DNA from: Clostridium sp. 1001271st1 H5 | GTDB taxonomy: Bacteria; Bacillota; Clostridia; Lachnospirales; Lachnospiraceae | Assembly: GCF_005845215.1 (NCBI RefSeq) | Contig: NZ_SPHO01000006.1 | Location: forward strand, 186,001-250,000 | DNA: 64,000 nt | Direction of reading: 5' to 3' | Part shown: in pieces, positions 1 to 7,982 of the stretch | How positions within the stretch are numbered: position 1 is the stretch's first letter | How the letters are laid out: each line of letters begins with the position of its first letter | Position numbers and translations under genes: made by a program | The notes under the pieces: model-generated | What the model was told of the DNA's origin: nothing | Seen by the model: the letters and a program-made list of their open reading frames with translations, nothing else | The model's database searches: none

Positions 1-828
1 CCGCTTCTGCGGCTGTTTATGCTCCGTCTTTCCTGCGGTCGGTTTCTTTGCCCTGTCGGAAGATTTCTCTTTTGCAGGGGAAACATCCGCTTCCTGCCCT
101 TTGCGGCTCTCCTTTATCTTCCGCAGTTCTTCCCTGACTGACGGCTTCTGTGCCTTAGTCATAGTAGCCCCCTCTGCGGACTTCCTTTGCTGCTCTGAGG
201 TAGGCTCGGACAGAGGGGATTTTTCTGTCTTTGCCAATGAGGGGTTTGGGGTGTTCTCCTCTTTCTGGACAGGCTTGCCCATCAAAGCGTCCATGAGCCT
301 GTCTTTCTCCGCCTTTTCCTGCACGCCGATGTCTGGCTCTGGCTGACTGTCATTTGCCCCTGCATCCTTTTCTCCTGCGGTCTTGGCATCTTTCGGTTTG
401 GTCTTTTCCCCTTTCGATTTCTCCGCCTCGGTAACGATAGAAGCGGCGTCCACCGATGCAAGGTTGAAACGCTCCACGATGCGGCTGATTTTCGATGCGT
501 CCTCCGCACGGGCTATCACATCCACCTCCGCATTGGGGTCTTTGTTCCCCCTGTCCGCCAAAACGCAGTAGAGTACGCCGTATTTCTTCGCTTCCTGCGT
601 GAACTTCTTCAAGTCGCCGCTTTTTACGGTAAAGACTTTCAGCTCCTTTCCAGAGCGGAGCATATTTGTGAGCCTTGCCTTTCCTTTTGTTTTCTGTTCT
701 TCTTTCAAAATGGAATATAAGAGGATTGCGATATTCTTCGCACCCGCCCCCGTGATTTTGGCTGCGACCTCAAATCCCTCCAAGCTCATCCTTACGATTT
801 GCTCTGCCGCTTCGCCGCCTGTGTTCAT
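1..828 (-). CDS. PcfB-like (DUF3801) conjugation protein, partial
   Basis: The reading frame is open for 276 codons from an ATG at 828 to the window edge, so the C-terminus is missing. The N-terminus (MNTGGEAAEQIVRMSLEG, then AAKITGAGAKNIAILLYS) matches the DUF3801/PcfB family, followed by a long Lys/Glu/Pro-rich, probably disordered tail. PcfB works with the relaxase and the VirD4-type coupling protein in relaxosome processing in Gram-positive conjugation. The start lies inside the end of the relaxase gene (59-bp overlap), which indicates translational coupling. The coupling protein is expected just beyond the left edge. Confidence 0.75.
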   Translation of the reverse strand, partial: MNTGGEAAEQIVRMSLEGFEVAAKITGAGAKNIAILLYSILKEEQKTKGKARLTNMLRSGKELKVFTVKSGDLKKFTQEAKKYGVLYCVLADRGNKDPNAEVDVIARAEDASKISRIVERFNLASVDAASIVTEAEKSKGEKTKPKDAKTAGEKDAGANDSQPEPDIGVQEKAEKDRLMDALMGKPVQKEENTPNPSLAKTEKSPLSEPTSEQQRKSAEGATMTKAQKPSVREELRKIKESRKGQEADVSPAKEKSSDRAKKPTAGKTEHKQPQKR

Positions 829-2182
829 GCTTCATCAGCTCCTTTCTTTGCTGTTCTTTCTCGTCTGCCCGTATGGTCTGTAACTTTTCCTTGAGGGTGT
901 CGCTTCGGGCAAGGACACCATCGCATAATCTGACCTCCTTTCGGATTGTTTTAAGCCGACCCGTGATTTCCGACAATCGAGCCTTGACCGCTTCTTTTTC
1001 TTCGCCGACTGATTTGCGGCTCTGGGAGTAAAGCCCCTTACGCTCTTCGGTCAGCCCACTTATCTCGGATTCCAGAGAGCCTTTATAGGACAAAAGCTGC
1101 TCCGCCGTGTCGATGTGGTTGCGGCAGAGCAGCCTTGTTTCATCTGTGATGGCATCCATCTTCATTAAATCGTCTTTCAGAAGATAGTGAAGCCGTGCAT
1201 AGTTTTGTTGTTTCTTCTTTGGCAAAATACCGAGCTTGTAACAATAATGGAGATACAGCCCACGCAAGCCGCCGATTTTCTTGGCATCTTTTAATGTGCC
1301 TTTTACCCTTATGACCTTAACAGGTTTTGTCGGCTCAGCAAATCGGAAGAACTTCACCGCATAGGAATTTTCCTTAATGCGTTCCGTTATCCTTTCATTG
1401 GTGTAATCATCGCCGAGCTTGTAGAGCCGCTTCGGTCTTTGCCACCCTTTCCCGATAATCGTCCAGTATTTTCTGTTAGGGTCAAAATTGATACGGTATC
1501 CCATTTCTGACAACTGGCGGTCAAAATCTTTCAGTGTAAACGATTTTGAGATTGCTTCGTCCACCGCCTGCCGTGCCACGGTATCCCTTGTAGGCAGACC
1601 GTTCTTCTCGGCTTGATATAAAGCGTAGGGCTTCTTCCTGCCGCTTGGGTGTTCAATGACCGACAAGGAATACTCACGGCATAATTCATCCGAACGCTTA
1701 CGGAGCAACCGCAGGTTCTTTTTGTTATCGTGATAATGCTTTCCGTCCACATAGGAAACGGAGTTGACAACAAAATGATTGTGCAGGCACTCCGTATTCA
1801 AATGGGTTGCTACAACGACTTGAAATCGGTCGCCCCACATCTTCTCCGCCAGCTTCACGCCGACCTCATGTGCCTGCTCTGGCGTGACCTCGCCTGCCTT
1901 AAAGCTCTGGAAGCCGTGATAGCAGACAATCTCGCTCTCATCATTCCACTGATGCTTGGCTATCATCATCTCGTCCCTTGCAGTAGCAGGGTCACAATTT
2001 ACGCCCGTGACAAAGAACTGCTGCTCGGTCTTGTCGCCGTTGGTGGCATACTTCATCACATCGCCCATCGCCTGCAAGTCCGCATCCGTGTATTTGGGGT
2101 TAGCGGTCTTTTCTGGATTCTCGGCGTAGTCGATAGGGTGGTCGAGCCTGCCCTTTACGTCCCAGATTTCGCAGACCGCCAT
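770..2182 (-). CDS. MOBP-type relaxase of the ICE
   Basis: 470-residue relaxase/mobilization nuclease. The N-terminal half carries the family signature HLNTECLHNHFVVNSVSYVD, with the histidine cluster that binds the catalytic metal, and an HYHDNKK segment after it. The C-terminal half is charged and coiled-coil-like (about residues 320-460). It would nick the ICE oriT and stay attached to the transferred strand. The start was moved to the ATG at 2182, where it overlaps the mobC stop as TGATG; the longer open frame would run back into mobC. Sits in a mobC-relaxase-pcfB operon. The catalytic Tyr was not assigned. Confidence 0.85.
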   Translation of the reverse strand: MAVCEIWDVKGRLDHPIDYAENPEKTANPKYTDADLQAMGDVMKYATNGDKTEQQFFVTGVNCDPATARDEMMIAKHQWNDESEIVCYHGFQSFKAGEVTPEQAHEVGVKLAEKMWGDRFQVVVATHLNTECLHNHFVVNSVSYVDGKHYHDNKKNLRLLRKRSDELCREYSLSVIEHPSGRKKPYALYQAEKNGLPTRDTVARQAVDEAISKSFTLKDFDRQLSEMGYRINFDPNRKYWTIIGKGWQRPKRLYKLGDDYTNERITERIKENSYAVKFFRFAEPTKPVKVIRVKGTLKDAKKIGGLRGLYLHYCYKLGILPKKKQQNYARLHYLLKDDLMKMDAITDETRLLCRNHIDTAEQLLSYKGSLESEISGLTEERKGLYSQSRKSVGEEKEAVKARLSEITGRLKTIRKEVRLCDGVLARSDTLKEKLQTIRADEKEQQRKELMKHEHRRRSGRANRKDELGGI

Positions 2183-2520
2183 CAGCCAGACATCTTCCTC
2201 GGAACAAAGTATTGCCTGCTTACGTCCAGACGAAAGTCCCGCCACCTCTTGGCTTCGTCATAGAGCATCGGCGTGTCCACAAAGTTCAAGGCGTTCGCCT
2301 TTGCCGCAAGCTGGTTGATGCGGTTGCCGATTGCCGACAGTTCCCGCATGATTTTATAAAACTCTGGGTCTGGCTTCTCGCAGAGCCGATAGCCCATGAC
2401 CATCGACTGGAGCAGGGCTTGTCTGGAGCGTCCCGATTTCTCTGCAAGGGAACAGAGGTATTCAGCTTCTTCCTCGGTCAGTCGGAACAGTATCTGCACA
2501 TTCCGTTTCCGCATCTGCAT
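2182..2520 (-). CDS. mobC: MobC-like relaxosome accessory protein
   Basis: About 112 residues, beginning MQMRKRNVQILFRLTEEEAE, a ribbon-helix-helix-like N-terminus, followed by a helical region containing the usual MobC pattern IGNRINQLAAKAN. Such proteins bind oriT and help the relaxase melt the nick site. The upstream extension of the open frame is rejected because it lacks family similarity and overlaps the DUF3789 gene. The stop codon overlaps the relaxase start by one base. Confidence 0.75.
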   Translation of the reverse strand: MQMRKRNVQILFRLTEEEAEYLCSLAEKSGRSRQALLQSMVMGYRLCEKPDPEFYKIMRELSAIGNRINQLAAKANALNFVDTPMLYDEAKRWRDFRLDVSRQYFVPRKMSG

Positions 2521-2626
2521 CCCCCTTTCCCTCGGACAGCCTGTTAATCTGCAACACGCACATGCACGCAACGCCGAACATCCCGCCGAGCGTTGTGCCG
2601 AGGATAAAATATATAAAATCACTCAT
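2462..2626 (-). CDS. Small DUF3789-like membrane protein
   Basis: 54 residues starting MSDFIYFILGTTLGGMFGV: one hydrophobic segment (about residues 4-24) followed by a short acidic tail. This matches the small DUF3789-type proteins found just before mobC in Lachnospiraceae ICEs. It overlaps the mobC start in another frame, so its 3' end would carry the mobC ribosome binding site. Function unknown. Confidence 0.55.
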   Translation of the reverse strand: MSDFIYFILGTTLGGMFGVACMCVLQINRLSEGKGDADAETECADTVPTDRGRS

Positions 2627-2683
2627 CCTTAAAATACTCCTTTCTGCCTGCCGTCCTCTGGCGGCGGTCTTTTCCACGGGGTA

Positions 2684-2700
2684 TTAGGGGCGTCCCCTAA
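2684..2700. other. Perfect inverted repeat upstream of mobC (candidate ICE oriT hairpin)
   Basis: TTAGGGG-CGT-CCCCTAA is a perfect 7-bp stem with a 3-base loop, followed on the minus strand by a T/C-rich gap before the mobC operon. Its position just upstream of mobC and the relaxase suits an oriT of a MOBP element. It has no following T-run, so it is a poor intrinsic terminator. Inference only. Confidence 0.4.
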
Positions 2701-2763
2701 CAAGCGAATTTTGTTTCCATCGGCAGATGGATAACCAAATTCAGTGCTTGGTAAGACGTGTCT

Positions 2764-3060
2764 TTAACATCCGCCCTCATACATACATTCTCCACACACG
2801 GGGCAGAAGTACGGACAGTCTGAACAGCATACGTCCTCCATATCCTCATTCTCTGCTGCATTTTCTTCACAACCGCCCTCATCCTCGTCCTTAATATCCG
2901 CTTCGCCGCTGACAAAATCCTCATCAGAAAAGCGGACAAGGTCGGTATCAAACAGGATAATCCTTAACTTTTCCGCCGCCTGTTCGGGGCTGTCTGCATA
3001 GATGGAAACGGTCTTTTCAAAGTGACCTGTGAGCGTAACATCATACTGTTTCAATGGCAA
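2764..3060 (-). CDS. DpnD/PcfM-like accessory protein with Cys-rich tail
   Basis: 98 residues. The N-terminal half (YDVTLTGHFEKTVSIYADS, then VRFSDEDFVSGEADIKDED) resembles the DpnD/PcfM C-terminal domain common in ICE and phage accessory genes. The last 30 residues are acidic and contain a cysteine cluster (CCSDCPYFCPVCGEC) that could bind zinc. Function unknown. Lies between the TOPRIM gene and the mobilization operon. Confidence 0.5.
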   Translation of the reverse strand: MPLKQYDVTLTGHFEKTVSIYADSPEQAAEKLRIILFDTDLVRFSDEDFVSGEADIKDEDEGGCEENAAENEDMEDVCCSDCPYFCPVCGECMYEGGC

Positions 3061-3129
3061 TTTCCTCTCTTTCTTCTTCGATTTTTCTTTGCTGTCTGTC
3101 TATTTCAATCCGAAAAAATCATCCGACAA

Positions 3130-4119
3130 TCAACGGACATCACCCCTTTCACGGTTCGTTTTCTGCCTTGCAATCCCCAGATAGGACATTAAAAAATCGT
3201 TGAAGTCCTTGCCGACTGGCGGCGGTTCATCAACGATTCGGTAGTCTTTCTGCAATAATTCTTTCAAGGCGGCGGTACATAACCGACCTGCCTTATCCTT
3301 ATCCAGATGCAGATAGATTGTATTGATTTGTGGATGTGCTTTCAAAAAAGTCGATAAAGCAACAGGAATTTTGCTGTCTTTTATCTCTTTCTTTGGCTGA
3401 TACACGCCCGACAAAGAGAGCAGGTTTTCCGCTTTGTAATCCCTGCCCTCACACTTTAAATAGGTGGCATAGGAGAGTAAATCAATGGCGGCTTCAAATA
3501 AATGCACCGAAGTACACGGACTTCTCGCCAGAAGCCGAAACGAATACCGTTTGTCGCTGCCCGATGCGTCACGCTTGAAGCTGCTGACTGTGCCACGGCA
3601 GGCGGCGTACTTTGGCGTCCCGTTTTCATCTTTTCCGATAAAAACAGCATTGTGGTAGTCGGCACTCTCGAAAATAATTCCCTCGGCAATGCACTCTTGG
3701 ATAAGCTGATAATCAATGCCACGCCCGAAAAGATACTCTGCCACCCTGTCGCAATTTCTGTTCTTCGGCGGCAGGAGCAGCACCTTTGGCTCGGCTTTTT
3801 TCACGGCAGGGGGCGGCGGTTTCCAGTCTGCCATCGTCTGCCCCGTGAGGATTTCCACGGCTTCCACAAAGCCGTACTCCTTAACTTTCATCAGATAATC
3901 AAGGGCGGAATAGCCGCCGAAGCCCCTCGACCACCAGTACCATTTGCCGTTGGAAATCTTTAGGCTGTCATGCTCGGCGGTACAGTACACGTTCGTTGTG
4001 CCTTTGACTTTGACAAGATTGCTCGGCTCATAAGCTCGAAGATAGGAAAGCAGGTCTATCTGCCTTGCCCTCTCAAGCACGTCTGGGTCAATCTGCACAT
4101 AGGGTCTGCTGTTTCTCAA
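3130..4119 (-). CDS. DUF3991/TOPRIM domain protein
   Basis: 329 residues with a zinc-finger/DUF3991 N-terminal part (YVQIDPDVLERARQIDLL, CTAEHDSLKI, WWSRGFGGYSALDYLM) and a C-terminal TOPRIM fold (VHLFEAAIDLLSYATY with the acidic Glu, then IYLHLDKDKAG with the DxD motif). These primase-like proteins are frequent in Tn1549-type ICEs and are thought to act in transfer-strand replication. A TTG start at 4119 is chosen because an AGAAAGG site lies 10 bases upstream and the preceding gene ends at 4127; the longer frame overlaps that gene. Confidence 0.75.
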   Translation of the reverse strand: MRNSRPYVQIDPDVLERARQIDLLSYLRAYEPSNLVKVKGTTNVYCTAEHDSLKISNGKWYWWSRGFGGYSALDYLMKVKEYGFVEAVEILTGQTMADWKPPPPAVKKAEPKVLLLPPKNRNCDRVAEYLFGRGIDYQLIQECIAEGIIFESADYHNAVFIGKDENGTPKYAACRGTVSSFKRDASGSDKRYSFRLLARSPCTSVHLFEAAIDLLSYATYLKCEGRDYKAENLLSLSGVYQPKKEIKDSKIPVALSTFLKAHPQINTIYLHLDKDKAGRLCTAALKELLQKDYRIVDEPPPVGKDFNDFLMSYLGIARQKTNRERGDVR

Positions 4120-4126
4120 TGGGCAA

Positions 4127-4474
4127 TCACCTTTCTTTCCCAGACAAAATCTTTTCCGTCTTAACCATATAGGACTTAAAATCAGCAACGGTCTGGCGTA
4201 ATTCGTCCATGTGGGAATCTTCCCTCTCAATCCATTCCTCATAAATATCCTGCAAAAGATTCGGGGATTTCATAAGGGCTTTTGCCGCCTGCGGGGAATA
4301 ATCCGCATCCGAAAAGCACTCTGCAATATCATTCTTCAAGATAATCTGATATGCTGCATCGTAAATTTCCTGCGGGCTTTTGCTTAGGATGTCCTCACGG
4401 AAATCGGCAAGCTCACGCTCTACTCTTTCAGCCAGTTTTTGATTAAGGGACTGTCTGTACTCTTGGTAATCCAA
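4127..4474 (-). CDS. DUF3848-like ICE protein
   Basis: 115 residues, mostly helical and acidic, beginning MDYQEYRQSLNQKLAERVER. It resembles the DUF3848 family found beside the TOPRIM gene in Lachnospiraceae ICEs. No catalytic motif is visible. It ends 7 bases before the TTG start of the TOPRIM gene, so the two are probably one transcript. Confidence 0.5.
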   Translation of the reverse strand: MDYQEYRQSLNQKLAERVERELADFREDILSKSPQEIYDAAYQIILKNDIAECFSDADYSPQAAKALMKSPNLLQDIYEEWIEREDSHMDELRQTVADFKSYMVKTEKILSGKER

Positions 4475-4500
4475 TCACACACCTCCTTGAAAATAAAATA

Positions 4501-4536
4501 AGCCGAGGAATTTTCGTAAATGAAAACCTCTCGGCT
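4501..4536 (-). terminator. Probable intrinsic terminator
   Basis: On the minus strand AGCCGAGAGG pairs with CCTCGGCT around a loop, followed by TTATTTTATTTT. It lies just after the 4593..4922 gene and would reduce transcription into the TOPRIM group. Confidence 0.5.
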
Positions 4537-4592
4537 ATGTAAAAGACGGCATCAGCACTCACGCCAACACCGCCTTTTTCTCGGTCAGTCCA

Positions 4593-4922
4593 TTATAAAA
4601 TTCCTGCCTTTTTCAGATACCCTATGCTGTCATAACAGCCACGGAAATAGACCGACTGCATCTCCATATCCGTAAGTTTGTTTCTAAGCTCCATCACTTT
4701 AATCAGTGCGGCACATTCTTCCTCGGTCAGTTCCGCCGATGTTTCCGTATCAAACACGCCTAAAACTTTCGGATATTTCTCATAAAGGCTCTCAATCTCG
4801 GCTCTCACGGCACGGTATTCCTCATTTTCTCTGGACAGCTTTGCTATGACAGAGCCGAGGTATTCATTAAAGATATTGCTGTGGACATCTACAAAAGTTT
4901 CAAATCTGAACGCATCAGACAT
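4593..4922 (-). CDS. Conserved-looking ICE protein of unknown function
   Basis: 109 residues, helical and acidic (MSDAFRFETFVDVHSNIFNE at the start, FRGCYDSIGYLKKAGIL at the end). No domain could be named with confidence. It follows the helicase C-terminal fragment on the same strand and is part of the ICE accessory operon. Confidence 0.5.
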   Translation of the reverse strand: MSDAFRFETFVDVHSNIFNEYLGSVIAKLSRENEEYRAVRAEIESLYEKYPKVLGVFDTETSAELTEEECAALIKVMELRNKLTDMEMQSVYFRGCYDSIGYLKKAGIL

Positions 4923-5001
4923 TGTTCCTCACCTCCGACTTTTTCTTATCGTCACTTATTATACTGCCCAAAATAAAGCAATACAAATGTGCAAACTGGA
5001 T

Positions 5002-5676
5002 TTACCTCTCCCTGTCCTCACTTATTTTCTCTGCCGGCTCATCGTTCTGCTCTGGCTCATCGTCAATAACAGTGTTGTCCTTTTCATTCAGATTCAGTTC
5101 GATATTGAGGGCATTCAGCCTTTCCGTCTTTTCTTTCAGCTCATTTTCAAAAGCAAATGGTTTCTCAACCTCAACTTTTGCGGTTTCAAGCTGTGCGATG
5201 GTTTCCTCCTTTCTGGTCTTGGCGGCTTCCAGTCTGGCAGGGAATTTGGCAATCTCATTCTCGATTCTGGTGAGGTTGCCCAGAGCGTCCGCACCTAACT
5301 CTACCTTGTGTTTCCTCATTCCGCAGAGGTTTAGACAGTAGTGGGCATTAACGGTATCATAATAAATCTCCATCTGAAAGCCACGGTAGCTGCCGATTTC
5401 TGTCGGCTGTGACAACGGATTTTCCTTGCAGATGGCAAGGAGCATCTCACCTGCGTCTGCTTTTTCTTTATAGGTCACGCCTTTTAAAGTCATGGGGCAG
5501 AACTTATCCTCTCCCTGCGGCTTATGCTGACTGGCTATCTCGGCATCATTCCCATAGGCTGTAATGCGTTCCTCATAGTCTTTAATCTGCTGCGGGTAAT
5601 GCTTCAGTATCCTGTCCTCAAGGTCGTAATGCTCGGAAAGATAGCTCTGCTTCAAGACTTTCAGCTTCGCCACCTG
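5002..5676 (-). pseudogene. SNF2-type ICE helicase, C-terminal fragment (cut by prophage)
   Basis: From the junction the frame reads VAKLKVLKQSYLSEHYDLED and continues as a long coiled-coil-rich tail ending in an acidic segment. This is the tail of the very large SNF2 helicase proteins of Lachnospiraceae ICEs. The preceding part lies at 37152..37429. Joining the halves across one copy of ACCTG gives MDLDMQ|VAKLKV in one frame. The open frame's apparent ATG start (5700) is encoded by prophage DNA and is not a real start. Confidence 0.9.
5672..5676. repeat. 5-bp target duplication, left copy (ACCTG)
   Basis: ACCTG directly precedes the prophage TG end here and directly follows the CA end at 37152..37156. 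Five base pairs is the duplication size made by Mu transposase. Confidence 0.95.
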
Positions 5677-5711
5677 TGTAGCTTTTCGCGAAAAACCCAA
5701 AAGCTTTTCGC
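5677..5711 (+). other. Prophage right end (attR) with two transposase-site-like repeats
   Basis: GCTTTTCGC occurs at 5681..5689 and again at 5703..5711, exactly 22 bp apart, starting 4 bp from the TG terminus. In Mu the R1 and R2 transposase sites are 22 bp long and adjacent. The other end shares TGTA..TT..CG at its tip (8 of 12 bases). Binding is inferred. Confidence 0.7.
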
Positions 5712-5755
5712 ATAAATTGCAAAAATCAACTACTTTCTGAAAATTAGCAAAAAAT

Positions 5756-5801
5756 AAAAGGACATTTGAAAGGTATTTTATTTCCTATCAAACGCCCTTT
5801 T
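5756..5801 (-). terminator. Intrinsic terminator at the prophage right end
   Basis: On the minus strand AAAAGGGCGTTTGATAGG pairs imperfectly with CCTTTCAAATGTCCTTTT across an A/T loop, followed by ATTTTTTG. It follows the XRE gene and would stop transcription before the phage end. Confidence 0.6.
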
Positions 5802-5813
5802 ACCTCTTCATTA

Positions 5814-6023
5814 TCATGGCTCATCCGGTATGTATTCCAGTATATCTGAAATATCACAATTCAATGCCTTACAAATTCGGTCAAGATGATTCAGGCTGAT
5901 GCGTTCAGCAAATTCATTGTATATGTCATTGATTGTTGACGCCCTGATTCCTGTCACTCTCGCTAATTTTGCCTGACTCCAGCGTTTCTCTCCAAGAAGC
6001 CTTGATAAATGAATTCTGACCAT
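5814..6023 (-). CDS. XRE-family regulator at prophage right end
   Basis: 69-residue Cro/C1-type HTH protein (VRIHLSRLLGEKRWSQAKLA, then RVTGIRASTINDIYNEFAE). It is essentially one DNA-binding domain. It follows the methylase on the same strand and has a palindrome with ATAACGA/TCGTTAT arms in front of its start, a likely autoregulatory operator. The place, at the Mu right end next to a DNA-modification gene, recalls the com/mom region of Mu; no homology to Com is claimed. Confidence 0.75.
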   Translation of the reverse strand: MVRIHLSRLLGEKRWSQAKLARVTGIRASTINDIYNEFAERISLNHLDRICKALNCDISDILEYIPDEP

Positions 6024-6078
6024 CCAATCACCCCTTACGGATGATTTTACCGCTTTCGACAGGTCTTTTTTCTGTTTT

Positions 6079-6123
6079 GTTATATTATAACGAATATCGT
6101 TATATTTTTCAGAAATTCGTTAT
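6079..6123 (-). promoter_or_regulatory. Palindromic operator in front of the right-end XRE gene
   Basis: ATAACGA-ATA-TCGTTAT is a perfect palindrome (6087..6103) with a further CGTTAT half-site at 6118..6123. It overlaps the 3' end of the methylase gene and the promoter region of the XRE gene. A diverged copy of the same stretch lies near the other prophage end (36567..36622). Confidence 0.55.
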
Positions 6124-6864
6124 GATTACTTCCTTGTATCTCTCGCGATTGCTTGCATTTCCAGCCAATGTATTGTTACGCGTCACTTCTTTACAAGGAT
6201 ATTGAGAATACAATTCATGTATCCATGCTACATTATTATAGGAAAGAACAAACTTTCCTTTGATATGTTTTAAGACATCTGCAAGACGCTCATGGTCTTT
6301 CATACTAAAGGCAGCACTATAATATCGTTCTGTCCCTACATAAGGAGGATCCAGATAAAACAGAGCATCCTTCCGGTCATAGACACTTATCAAATTCTCA
6401 AAATCCTTGTTCTCTATCACCACACCCTGAAGCCTCTTTTGGACTTTCCCCAGATAATCCATCGCATTCTCTATGCTTTTAGATGAAGTTGCAAATGTGC
6501 GGTAATCGCACCCGAAGCTTATTTTTATCAAATAAAAAAAACGGGCAGCTTTTTGAATATCTGTCAATCCCCTCATATCCATCTGCGCTTTATAATCATA
6601 AAATTGTTCGCGAGAGGATAAAAGCCACTGCAACTCCTCCTGCAGGGCACTGCAATGATATTTAATGCAGCGATACAGATTGACTAAATTCCCATCCCGG
6701 TCATTGTACACTTCCAGCTGACCTGCTTGCTTCTCTTTTGCAAAGAGCACCCAGCCAGCTCCTCCAAATACCTCGATGTAACGTCCGATATCCTCCGGGA
6801 AACGTCCTAGAATCTCCTTGCGTAATAACCTCTTTCCACCAATCCATCCAATAAAACTATTCAT
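6109..6864 (-). CDS. D12-class DNA adenine methylase
   Basis: 251 residues. N-terminal WIGGKRLLRKEI and VFGGAGWVLF (about residues 32-41) form the AdoMet-binding FxGxG-like motif; DPPY (172-175) is the catalytic motif of N6-adenine methylases; LSYNN follows near 210. It would methylate adenines in phage or host DNA, probably protecting the phage from restriction. It sits at the Mu right end beyond the lysis genes, the place where Mu carries mom. No partner endonuclease gene is present, so it is an orphan methylase. Confidence 0.9.
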   Translation of the reverse strand: MNSFIGWIGGKRLLRKEILGRFPEDIGRYIEVFGGAGWVLFAKEKQAGQLEVYNDRDGNLVNLYRCIKYHCSALQEELQWLLSSREQFYDYKAQMDMRGLTDIQKAARFFYLIKISFGCDYRTFATSSKSIENAMDYLGKVQKRLQGVVIENKDFENLISVYDRKDALFYLDPPYVGTERYYSAAFSMKDHERLADVLKHIKGKFVLSYNNVAWIHELYSQYPCKEVTRNNTLAGNASNRERYKEVIITNF

Positions 6865-6917
6865 CCATCGTCCTTTCTAAGGGGTAATCGGACAGATGTC
6901 TAAATATCTATTATTTC

Positions 6918-7691
6918 CTACCAATTAAACACATACCGATGGTGGACCATGTCGTACTTCTCCGCAATCCGGAGCGCACCTCTTGCATCTGTAATCATGC
7001 ACTTACCCTCGTTGCTGCCTTTGACGGGGCAGAGTAAAAATGCCTCGCCGGAGGGGTCCGCCTGGTATCCGGTCAGCATGTACCCTTCGCTGTCAAACAG
7101 ATACCATCCCCACGTCCTGCGCTCCATTTCCTGGAGCCAGTACCAGCCATTGGCCGCATAGCTGCCGTCTGCAAACTGGTACCACCAGCGCTGCCCGTCT
7201 GCCGCCGGCTGGAAGCCTTGGGTGTATGTCACCGGGACCGGCGCATAATCAATGTCACAGAGTTTCAGTACCTTCTGCCAGGGCGTGGCAGATACCCTAC
7301 TCTTTTTTGTGCCATAATCAATACCCTTGGCTTCGATGCACCAGCCATCACCAATGTACACTCCGATATGCCCAGGCTTCCAAAGCGCCCAGCCGACCAT
7401 GGTCTCGTCCAAGTGGTCAATGCTCATCCGCTCCGTGGCCGTGTCGTGATAGTTGTAGCTGCCACGGATGTGCCCGGTAAACCAGCTGATGAGGCCGGAG
7501 CAGTCCGTACAGTGCTGGCCTATGTATTTGACGGCCTTGGCCTTATAGGTGGATGTATATGTGCCTGGATTCTCCCGGGCCAGGCGGTCCAGGATGGTCT
7601 GTGTCAGGACCTCTCCCTTGGCTCCGTAGACGTAAGGGGTGCCCAACTTGTCCTTACAATGCTGGATTAATCCTGCTACTGTTTTACTCAT
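6918..7691 (-). CDS. Phage endolysin: NlpC/P60 peptidase with cell-wall-binding repeats
   Basis: 257 residues from ATG 7691 (GGAGG upstream). The N-terminal domain is NlpC/P60-like: catalytic Cys in QHCTDCSGLISW, His in KPGHIGVYIGDG and a following polar residue. After about residue 160 come aromatic repeats of the choline/glucan-binding type (GQRWWYQFADGSYAANGWYW, then GWYLFDSEGYMLTGY). It would cut peptidoglycan stem peptides at the end of infection. No signal peptide is seen, consistent with release through the holin encoded upstream. Confidence 0.9.
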   Translation of the reverse strand: MSKTVAGLIQHCKDKLGTPYVYGAKGEVLTQTILDRLARENPGTYTSTYKAKAVKYIGQHCTDCSGLISWFTGHIRGSYNYHDTATERMSIDHLDETMVGWALWKPGHIGVYIGDGWCIEAKGIDYGTKKSRVSATPWQKVLKLCDIDYAPVPVTYTQGFQPAADGQRWWYQFADGSYAANGWYWLQEMERRTWGWYLFDSEGYMLTGYQADPSGEAFLLCPVKGSNEGKCMITDARGALRIAEKYDMVHHRYVFNW

Positions 7692-7746
7692 GGTATTTAC
7701 CTCCAATCTCAAAGACCTGGGAGTCATCCAAGGCCTTGCTATTATC

Positions 7747-7950
7747 TTATTCCTCACAGTCATCCATACCATTTTCTTCACGATCACTGGGGCCACCTAT
7801 GCCACTGTCGTGTATCTCTGGATGTGGAACATTTGAAGGGGCATCATACAGATAAGGGGTCGGCTGCTTTGCGCCCAAATCAGGCCCTGCATCCACATAT
7901 CCTCCATTGCCGGGGAGTTTTGCTGCATGCTTGTTTGTTATTTTTGCCAT
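7747..7950 (-). CDS. Small phage protein of unknown function
   Basis: 67 residues, Gly/Pro/Asp-rich and acidic, without hydrophobic segments. The ATG at 7950 has a very good site (GAAGGAGG). It lies between holin and endolysin and ends 56 bases before the endolysin start in another frame. Function not recognised. Confidence 0.6.
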   Translation of the reverse strand: MAKITNKHAAKLPGNGGYVDAGPDLGAKQPTPYLYDAPSNVPHPEIHDSGIGGPSDREENGMDDCEE

Positions 7951-7982
7951 AATTTCTTTCCTCCTTCATCTTTTATAAATCA

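Noticed and set aside
101..883. Plus-strand open frames of 60-94 codons at the left edge
   Set aside because: They are shadows of the pcfB-like gene, which runs off the edge on the minus strand.
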